From the NCBI GenBank assembly GCA_964550025.1, contig CAZJYI010000064.1, positions 1 through 58,019 of the forward strand: a DNA stretch of 58,019 nt, written 5' to 3'. The notes beneath the pieces were generated by a model. That model did no database searches. It was not told where the DNA came from and was given only the letters and a program-made list of their open reading frames with translations. The position numbers and the translations under genes are program-made. Shown here in pieces: positions 52,106-58,019 of the stretch; positions within the stretch are counted from its first letter, which is position 1, and every line of letters begins with the position of its first letter. The DNA comes from CAZJYI01 sp964550025 (GTDB taxonomy: Bacteria; Verrucomicrobiota; Kiritimatiellia; UBA8416; CAYOBW01).

Positions 52106-55003
52106 CTACGAGCAGCCCATTGAGTTGCCGCAGTTGTAGCACCGGTAGCAGGCGCCGTTACGCACGGTGATAGACCCGCAGGTGTCGCATGCCGGCGCGT
52201 CCTCCATGAAGTGCAGGAACTGGTTGTCAACCCGCTGTTCCTTGTCTTCCGATGGATCGGGAGGCGGGGGGGCGTCTGCCGTGGCGGGGACCTCAGGCGG
52301 CGCCTGCGCGCGGCCGCCGGGGAAGGTGACGTCCAACCACCGGAAGATATAGTCGACGATCGACTTCGCAATGGGGATGTCCGGGTTCTTGGTGAAGCCG
52401 CTGGGCTCGAACCGGCTGTGCGCGAACTTCTGGCAGAGCTCCCTGATGGCCACCCCGTATTGCAGGCAAAGGGAGATCGCCGTGCCAAAGGCGTCCATGG
52501 TGCCGCCGACCGTGCTGCCCTCCTTGGCCATGGTGATGAACAGCTCGCCCGGCGCCCCGTCATCGTACATGCCGACCGTCAGGTAGCCCTCGTGTCCGGC
52601 CACCTCGAACTTGTGCGTGATCGAGTGGCGGGTGTTGGGCATGCGGCGGCGGAACGGTGTCTGGATGGCAGCGCTGATGCGCTCGTCATCCTGTGGACTC
52701 TCATCCGCCGTGGCGGATGCCTGCGTCTGACGTGCCGTGTTGAGGGGCTGCGTGCGCTTGGACCCATCGCGGTAGATTGCCACGGCTTTCAGGCCCATCT
52801 TCCAACCGTCAAGGTACATCTGCATGATCTCGTTGATGCTGACGTTGTTGGGCACGTTGACCGTCTTGCTGATGGCGCCGGACAGGAACGGTTGAACGGC
52901 GGCCATCATCTTGAGGTGGGCCTTGTAGTGGATGCAGCGTTTGCCGTTGACGGGCTTGAAAGCGCAGTCAAACACGGGCAGGTGTTCAACCCGAAGGCTG
53001 GGAGCACCCTCGATCGTGTCGTTCTCGTCCACGTACCTCGCGATGGCGTCCACCTCGTCGGGCGTGTAGCCCAGCCGTTCCAGGGCCGGGCGTAGCGTGC
53101 GGTTGACGATCTTCATCATGCCGCCGCCCGCCAATTGCTTGTACTTGACCAGGGCGATGTCGGGTTCCACGCCCGTTGTGTCGCAGTCCATCATGAAACC
53201 GATGGTTCCCGTGGGCGCCAGGACGGTCACCTGCGCGTTGCGGAACCCCGTGCGCGGTGCGTTCTGCATCACCTTGTCCCACGTCTGGCGCGCCGCCTTC
53301 AGCAGCGCCGGGTCACATACCGTGCTGTCGATGTCGTCGGCGGCGTCGTGGTGCATCTTGATGACGTCCAGCATGCACTCGCGGTTGTCGGCGTATCCAT
53401 CGAAGGTGCCTACCGTGCGCGCCAATTCCTGGGACGTGGCGTAGGCGTGCCCTCCCATGGTGCTAGTGATCGCGGCCGCGAAAGCGCGCCCTTCGTCGCT
53501 GTCGTACGGAAGGCCCATACGCATGATCAGTGCGCCGAGGTTGGCGTAGCCGAGTCCGAGCGGACGGAACCGGTGGGAGTTCCGGGTGATGCGGTCCGAG
53601 GGGTAGCTGGCACTGTCTACCAGGATGTCCTGCGCGATAATGTACGTGCGCACGACGTGCTTGAACGTATTCGCGTCAAACCGGCCGCTGTCGTCAACGA
53701 ACTTCATCAGGTTGATCGACGCCAGGTTGCAGGCGCTGTCATCGACGAACATGTACTCGGAGCAGGGATTGCTCGCGTTGATGGGGGCGGCGTTCTTGCA
53801 GGTGTGCCAGCGATTGATGGTGGTGTCGTACTGCACGCCGGGGTCTCCGCAGACATGCGTACCTTCGGCGATCTGCCGCATGATCTTGCGCGCCTTGATC
53901 TCCTCGAACGGTTCGCCCGTTGTGACGGTCTTGGTGGTAAAGGTACCGTCGTCCTCCACGGCCTGCATGAATTCGTCGGTTACGCGAACCGATGTGTTGG
54001 CATTCTGGAACATTACGGAGTCGTAGGCCTCTCCGCCGAAGGACCCGTCATATCCCTGTTCGATCAGCGCCCATGCCTTCTTTTCCTCGTTCACCTTGCA
54101 GTCGATGAACTCCTCGATATCGGGGTGGTGGACCTTGAGACTCTGCATTTTGGCGGCGCGACGCGTCTTACCGCCTGACTTGATGACCGCGGCCACCTGG
54201 TCGAATACGCGCATGAAGCTGACCGGGCCGGAAGGCGTTCCGCCCCCCGAGAGTTGCTCGCGTGTGCTGCGCAACGTGCTCAAGTCGGAGCCGGTTCCCG
54301 AACCATGCTTGAACAGCATCGCCTCGGAAGAGGCCAGGCGCATGATGTCTTCCATCGTGTCCTGCACGGACTGGATGAAGCACGCGGAGGCCTGCGGATG
54401 CTCGTAGGTGTTGCCCGTGGCGACGACCTTCTGCGACGCGGCGTCCCAGACGTAGCTGCATCGGCTGTCGGCGTTGTGCCCGTAAACGTGGTGAAGACCG
54501 ACGTTGAACCAGACCGGACTGTTGAACGCGCCGTACTGATTGATGCACAGGTAGGCAAGCTCGTTGTAGAAGCTCTCCGCGTCCTCCGGCGTCGCGAAGT
54601 ACCCGCTGTCCAACCCCCAATTCGCAATCGTCCGGGCTACGCGGTGGACGAGCTGGCGCGTGGAGTACTCTCGCACATCGGAGCCCAGTGCACCGTAAAA
54701 GTACTTGGACGCGACCACGTTGGTGGCCAGCATGGACCATGACTTGGGGACTTCGACATCGTCCTGCACGAAGACGACCCCGCCCTTGCCGTCCGTGATG
54801 GAAGCCCGGCGACGCTCCCACTCGATCTCGTCAAACGGGTCGACGTCCTTTTTCGTGAAAAGGCGAGGTACCTTCAGACCCTTTCCTTTCCCTTTCGCCT
54901 TCCGTCCGGAATCGGCCGTACGCTTTGACGCTTTGCGCTTTGTCGTCCGTCCCGTTCCCTGGCGCGTCTGCTCCACTTCCGGAGTCTGCCGAACATCCAA
55001 CAT
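52106..55003 (-). CDS. nrdJ: B12-dependent ribonucleotide reductase (class II)
   Basis: A 965-residue adenosylcobalamin-dependent reductase that makes deoxyribonucleotides without oxygen dependence. A basic N-terminal tail (KRKASKRTADSGRKAKGKGK) precedes FNSPVWFNVGLHHVYG and ACFIQSVQDTMEDIMRLASS. NPCSEYMFVDDSACNLASIN holds the active-site Cys-Ser-Glu, and FMMDCDTTGVEPDIALVKYK follows. The C-terminal zinc-like and redox cysteines are CDTCGSITVRNGACYRCYNC. A palindromic element encodes ASATADES in the linker before the C-terminal domain. GGAGGAG precedes the ATG, and two NrdR-type boxes lie upstream. Confidence 0.95.
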   Translation of the reverse strand: MLDVRQTPEVEQTRQGTGRTTKRKASKRTADSGRKAKGKGKGLKVPRLFTKKDVDPFDEIEWERRRASITDGKGGVVFVQDDVEVPKSWSMLATNVVASKYFYGALGSDVREYSTRQLVHRVARTIANWGLDSGYFATPEDAESFYNELAYLCINQYGAFNSPVWFNVGLHHVYGHNADSRCSYVWDAASQKVVATGNTYEHPQASACFIQSVQDTMEDIMRLASSEAMLFKHGSGTGSDLSTLRSTREQLSGGGTPSGPVSFMRVFDQVAAVIKSGGKTRRAAKMQSLKVHHPDIEEFIDCKVNEEKKAWALIEQGYDGSFGGEAYDSVMFQNANTSVRVTDEFMQAVEDDGTFTTKTVTTGEPFEEIKARKIMRQIAEGTHVCGDPGVQYDTTINRWHTCKNAAPINASNPCSEYMFVDDSACNLASINLMKFVDDSGRFDANTFKHVVRTYIIAQDILVDSASYPSDRITRNSHRFRPLGLGYANLGALIMRMGLPYDSDEGRAFAAAITSTMGGHAYATSQELARTVGTFDGYADNRECMLDVIKMHHDAADDIDSTVCDPALLKAARQTWDKVMQNAPRTGFRNAQVTVLAPTGTIGFMMDCDTTGVEPDIALVKYKQLAGGGMMKIVNRTLRPALERLGYTPDEVDAIARYVDENDTIEGAPSLRVEHLPVFDCAFKPVNGKRCIHYKAHLKMMAAVQPFLSGAISKTVNVPNNVSINEIMQMYLDGWKMGLKAVAIYRDGSKRTQPLNTARQTQASATADESPQDDERISAAIQTPFRRRMPNTRHSITHKFEVAGHEGYLTVGMYDDGAPGELFITMAKEGSTVGGTMDAFGTAISLCLQYGVAIRELCQKFAHSRFEPSGFTKNPDIPIAKSIVDYIFRWLDVTFPGGRAQAPPEVPATADAPPPPDPSEDKEQRVDNQFLHFMEDAPACDTCGSITVRNGACYRCYNCGNSMGCS
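52703..52718. repeat. In-frame palindromic element in nrdJ
   Basis: ATCCGCCGTGGCGGAT has 7-bp perfect arms and a 2-base loop. On the coding strand it gives ASATADES, in the variable linker between the catalytic and C-terminal domains. It shares its TCCGCC..GGCGGA core with the element at 50703-50738. Confidence 0.7.
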
Positions 55004-55068
55004 GCTGATACTCCTCCGGCCTCCCTGTAGACCGATGAAACTGTCTTATGTACTTGTAGTGTAGAATG

Positions 55069-55131
55069 CTACTACATGTAGGGCTTTATGTCTCTCCAAC
55101 CGTAATTACACCCCACATGTAGTAAGGGCAA
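55069..55131 (-). promoter_or_regulatory. nrdJ promoter with two NrdR boxes
   Basis: On the minus strand, TTGCCC (55131-55126) and TAATTA (55108-55103) are 17 bases apart and make a plausible sigma-70 promoter. Two 16-base sites, 55110-55125 and 55069-55084, carry ACATGT cores and fit the NrdR consensus core C-w-A-n-A-T-n-T-w-G (box 2 with one deviation). Their centres are 41 bp apart, about four helical turns. One box sits between the -35 and -10 elements, which would suit repression by NrdR. Confidence 0.6.
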
Positions 55132-55196
55132 GGAAAAACCGAAAGAAAAAGGAGACTGCCGTCGGCCGGAATAGTAAAGTATTGCTCTGCAATGCT

Positions 55197-56570
55197 TTAG
55201 GAAGAGCGTCGCCGCTTGTCCGCATGGCGGGAACGGTACTGCAGGCGGATTGGGGCGCCTTCCAGTCCAAAACGCCCTCTGAGTATCTTGATGAGATAAC
55301 TCGTGTATGCCTCCCGTGCGCGGCGCGGATCGTTCACGAAGAGACGTACACGCAGGGGCTCCGTGCCGACCTGCGTGGCGTAGTACACCTTCAAGCGTTT
55401 GCCCTTGATCGTCGGTGGGTTCACACGCTCATAGGCATCGAGGATCGTCCGGTTGAGTATACCCGTAGGCAGCGTGGCCTTGATCTGCGCCCCGACGTGA
55501 TCGATTGCCTCGACGCTGCGGCGTATGTTGTAGCCGTCCTTCGCGGATACGAAGACCACCGGGCAGTGGCCCATGAACGGCATCATGCGCATGAGCTCCG
55601 GGCCGTACTGGCGCTGCGTCGTCGCCTGCAGGTCCCACTTGTTCACCAGCAGCACGCAGCCCCTCCCGTTCTCGACGACGGAGGAGGCGATGCGCTTGTC
55701 CTGGGTGGTCGGCCCCGACGTGGCGTCCAGCACCAGCACGACGACGTCAGCCTCCCGGATACTCCGCTCGGAACGGAAATGGCTGAAGCGCTCAACCGAA
55801 TCCTTGATCTTCCCGACCCTGCGCATGCCGGCCGTATCGATCAGCAGGTAATGCCTGGCCTGGTCGCCCTTGCCGACGACGAATGGAATGTCGATGCTGT
55901 CCCGCGTCGTGCCGGGCACGTCGGACACAATAACGCGCTCGTTGCGCAGCAGCCGATTGATGTAAGAGGATTTTCCGACGTTGGGACGCCCGACTACGGC
56001 GACTTTCAGGGGATCACTGAGGGTCTCGTTCTCCACCTCCGGCAGCGCCTGCAGGACATCCTTCATCAGCGGTTTGAAGCCGCGGTTGTGAAGTGCGGAA
56101 ACCGGGAAGACAGGCAGGCCGAAGCGCTCGAACTCGGCGGCGGCGCCGTCGCGGCCCGCGTGGTCTGCCTTGTTTGCTAGGACAAATGTCCGGCACTTGC
56201 TGGATCTGAGGATGTCGGCCACCTCCTCGTCCATGGGCACGACGCCCTCGTCGATATCTACGACAAAAAGCGCGACCGACGCATCCCCGAGGGCGACGTC
56301 CACCTGCCCGCGGATACCCGCTTCGATCTCGTCACGAGAGACCGCGTCGTTGATATTGCACACGCCGCCCGTGTCGATCAGCTCGAAACGCTGGTTGCGC
56401 CACGACACCTCTCGCATCAGGCGGTCACGGGTCACGCCGCTCTGCGCGTGTACGATCGCAATCCGGCGCGCAACCAGGCGGTTGAAGACCGCCGATTTGC
56501 CGACATTCGGTCGCCCCACGATCGCCACAACGCGGCGGGGAGGGCTGGTCTGGGAGTGTTTCGTGTGCAT
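55197..56570 (-). CDS. der: Ribosome biogenesis GTPase Der (EngA)
   Basis: A 457-residue double GTPase needed for 50S subunit assembly. Two G1 loops are present, AIVGRPNVGKSAVFNRL and AVVGRPNVGKSSYINRLL. Each has its switch (GVTRDRLMREV and GTTRDSIDIPF), a DTGG/DTAG motif, and NKAD or NKWD. The C-terminal KH-like domain has PPTIKGKRLKVYYATQVG and VNDPRRAREAYTSYLIKIL. The start is placed at MHTKHSQ; the extra 26 upstream residues come from the beginning of the repeat array and are not family-like. The hairpin array begins about 40 bp upstream of the start, so der must be transcribed across or from it. Confidence 0.95.
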   Translation of the reverse strand: MHTKHSQTSPPRRVVAIVGRPNVGKSAVFNRLVARRIAIVHAQSGVTRDRLMREVSWRNQRFELIDTGGVCNINDAVSRDEIEAGIRGQVDVALGDASVALFVVDIDEGVVPMDEEVADILRSSKCRTFVLANKADHAGRDGAAAEFERFGLPVFPVSALHNRGFKPLMKDVLQALPEVENETLSDPLKVAVVGRPNVGKSSYINRLLRNERVIVSDVPGTTRDSIDIPFVVGKGDQARHYLLIDTAGMRRVGKIKDSVERFSHFRSERSIREADVVVLVLDATSGPTTQDKRIASSVVENGRGCVLLVNKWDLQATTQRQYGPELMRMMPFMGHCPVVFVSAKDGYNIRRSVEAIDHVGAQIKATLPTGILNRTILDAYERVNPPTIKGKRLKVYYATQVGTEPLRVRLFVNDPRRAREAYTSYLIKILRGRFGLEGAPIRLQYRSRHADKRRRSS

Positions 56571-56610
56571 TTCAGTACCGATCTTCTCTGGGATCCGCGT
56601 CAAACTCTGG

Positions 56611-56960
56611 CAGATTAGGGCAAAGATGATGGCAAAGACAACGAGCAATTTGCCCGGGCCCTCGTCTTTGCCTTCGTCTTTACCTTCGTCTCATCGGGGG
56701 CAGATTAGGGCAAAGATTACGGTAAAGACAAAGATGAATCCGGTCGCGCCCTCGTCTTTACCCTCGTCTTTACCCTCGTCTCACGGGGGCAGATTAGGGC
56801 AAAGATTACGGCAAAGACAAAGAGGAAATCGCCCGCACCTTTGTCTTTGCCTTCATCTTTACCTTCGTCTCATCGGGGGAAGATTGAGGCAAAGATTACG
56901 GCAAAGACGAAGAGGAAACCGGTCGCACCTTCGTCTTCGCCTCAATCTCTACCTCCGTCG
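56611..56960. repeat. Left tandem array of about 90-bp hairpin units
   Basis: Four units start at 56611, 56701, 56790 and 56880. Each begins CAGATTAGGGCAAAGA (or AAGATTGAGGCAAAGA) and ends CTCATCGGGGG or CTCACGGGGG. Unit lengths are 90, 89, 90 and a diverged last unit. The left arm has 12-base words of the type GGYAAAGAYNAM. The right arm has complementary words (GTCTTTACCCTC), with a GC-rich loop around CCGGTCGC, so each unit folds on itself. The last unit runs into the 3' end of the S23-domain gene, whose stop codon lies in its right arm. Confidence 0.85.
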
Positions 56961-57727
56961 TCCAGATACCCTTTCAACCCCGATAGCATGGCCATCACCT
57001 CGCGCAAGAGCCTCTTTGACGGATGGATACTGGAGTTGCTGCTGGTCTCCGTCAGATCAAGGTACGCCGCGAGTTTGATTCCGGCCTCCTTGGCAGTGTC
57101 GATGAACTTGCCGTGGTCCAGATGAGAGAACCGCCCGTTTCCCTCGGCTATGTTGAGCACCAAGCTGGTAGCAAGCTCGTCGATCCGGCGGAGGTGCCGT
57201 GGTCTCCCGTCCACATCGGCAAGCAGCTCCGCCTCGACCTCTTCAAAGAGTTGCACTGCACGCTGATAGACATGGAGGGATTCGTGCGCAAAGTAGTATG
57301 CATGATGACTTTCGTAGGGTGCGGCTTGTTCCTCGCGGACAGCCGGCAGCCATGAACGCCGTAGCCCTACCTCCATGTTGGCGATCACTTGGAGCTGCTC
57401 TTTGCCCGAACGCATCTCTGCATCGTCAAGCAGGTGCTTCACAATTCCTATATCCAGGCAAGCGGCGCACTCCAGGACGGAACCCAGCGAGCACTCCAGG
57501 TAGTAGATTCCCTTGGACGTTCTGTTGGCCTGAACGGCGCGGGCAAGGTTGGTGATGTGGCTCTCCCCGGCGCGATCCAGGTGATCACGCACCGATGCAT
57601 TTGCCGGCCACTGATCGACCAGAGATGCCGCTTCGCGCACAAATGCCAGAGATTTGTGGTATACGTCCAGCTTCTCATGTGGAAAGTACTGATCGATCAC
57701 GCTGTCGGTCCCTTCTTCCTGCTCCAT
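56942..57727 (-). CDS. Tandem four-helix-bundle (S23-type) protein
   Basis: A 261-residue protein made of two S23/four-helix-bundle domains, the family found in 23S rRNA intervening sequences and related to DGR Avd proteins. Domain 1 (about 15-120) has FPHEKLDVYHKSLAFVREAA and YYLECSLGSVLECAACLDI. Domain 2 (about 145-255) has HESLHVYQRAVQLFEEVEAE and the hallmark SLVLNIAEGNGRFS. Normal members are single domains of about 120 residues. The start is at MEQEEG; an ATG at 57754 inside the flanking hairpin repeat is in frame. The stop lies in another repeat unit. Members bind nucleic acid in some cases; the function here is unknown. Confidence 0.85.
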   Translation of the reverse strand: MEQEEGTDSVIDQYFPHEKLDVYHKSLAFVREAASLVDQWPANASVRDHLDRAGESHITNLARAVQANRTSKGIYYLECSLGSVLECAACLDIGIVKHLLDDAEMRSGKEQLQVIANMEVGLRRSWLPAVREEQAAPYESHHAYYFAHESLHVYQRAVQLFEEVEAELLADVDGRPRHLRRIDELATSLVLNIAEGNGRFSHLDHGKFIDTAKEAGIKLAAYLDLTETSSNSSIHPSKRLLREVMAMLSGLKGYLDDGGRD

Positions 57728-57734
57728 GTGTTGG

Positions 57735-58019
57735 CAGACTAGGGCAAAGACCATGGCAAAGACAAAGAGGAATCCGGTCGCGCCTTCGTCTTTACCCTCG
57801 TCTCATCGGGGGAAGATTAAGGTAAAGATTACGGCAAAGACGAAGAGGAAACCGGTCGCACCCTCGTCTTTACCTTCATCTTTGCCTTCGTCTCACGGGG
57901 GCAGATTAGGGCAAAGACCATGGTAAAGACAAAGAGGAATCCGGTCGCGCCTTCGTCTTTACCCTCGTCTTTACCCTCGTCTCATCGGGGGAAGATTAAG
58001 GTAAAGATTACGGCAAAGA
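57735..58019. repeat. Right tandem array of hairpin units
   Basis: Units start at 57735 (78 bp, one 12-base word fewer), 57813 (89 bp), 57902 (90 bp) and 57992 (cut by the window edge). They are the same family and orientation as 56611-56960, so the S23-type gene sits inside one interrupted array. Sequence alternates between a CAGATTAGGGCAAAGA type and an AAGATTAAGGTAAAGA type. Length changes by exactly 12 bases point to slippage or unequal exchange of the arm words. Confidence 0.85.

Noticed and set aside
55004..55196. Cobalamin riboswitch upstream of nrdJ
   Set aside because: Expected because the enzyme needs B12, but no B12-box-like sequence (GCCACTG) was found in the leader.
56611..58019. 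CRISPR array at the right end
   Set aside because: Units are about 90 bp with self-complementary arms and no unique spacers of constant length; the whole unit is repeated. No cas genes are present.

Overview
The window looks like a chromosomal piece of a high-GC (about 60 to 63 percent by eye) free-living bacterium of the PVC superphylum (Planctomycetota, Lentisphaerota or Kiritimatiellota type). This is inferred from gene content: a sulfatase, two Tat-exported Gfo/Idh/MocA oxidoreductases, DUF1080, an FAD-dependent oxidoreductase with a carbohydrate-binding front end, PQQ-type propellers, two very large HzsA-related proteins with CXXCH haem motifs, B12-dependent ribonucleotide reductase, and many palindromic intergenic repeats. 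No rRNA, tRNA, transposase, integrase or CRISPR array was seen. There is no obvious genome-scale mobile element.

Layout. 258-3670 (minus): a surface-glycan type cluster (radical SAM/SPASM, MBL hydrolase, coiled-coil protein, glycosyltransferase). 3891-9642 (minus): exported DUF4139, HEAT-repeat and Gfo/Idh/MocA proteins. 10012-17304: a membrane spermidine-synthase-like protein, an exported arsenate-reductase/phosphatase-like protein, an unusual STN-STN-PstS fusion, a PQQ propeller and an SMP-30-like propeller. 17574-19201 (minus): an arsR-acr3 arsenite resistance operon. 19497-27227 (plus): a sugar catabolic operon (RhaT transporter, alcohol dehydrogenase, FGGY kinase, shikimate-dehydrogenase-like, cupin phosphoglucose isomerase, D-2-hydroxyacid dehydrogenase, UlaG-like lactonase and an internally deleted Ldh2). 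27329-29980: the first HzsA-related protein. 30125-33110: a lower-GC, translationally coupled three-gene cassette (Dam-type methylase, ParB-like protein, PD-(D/E)XK nuclease-like protein). This is the best candidate here for an uncharacterised restriction or defence system. It is followed by a DUF1080 remnant, an RNA ligase and an intact DUF1080. 36023-48266: polysaccharide-related exported enzymes, including an HzsA-FGE-discoidin fusion. 48710-52009: a methyltransferase-PQQ fusion. 52106-56570 (minus): nrdJ with NrdR boxes, then der.

The right end (56611 to the edge) carries a tandem array of 78- to 90-bp hairpin units. The array surrounds, and merges into both ends of, a gene encoding two fused S23-type four-helix-bundle domains. 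This is the second candidate for an undescribed element.

The intergenic DNA is rich in REP- or REPIN-like palindromes of at least six families. One family (core TCCGCC...GGCGGA) is also found in frame inside two proteins. Two genes (Ldh2 and DUF1080) have lost their middle while keeping both ends. All functions are read from sequence motifs and remembered family features. No database search was run.
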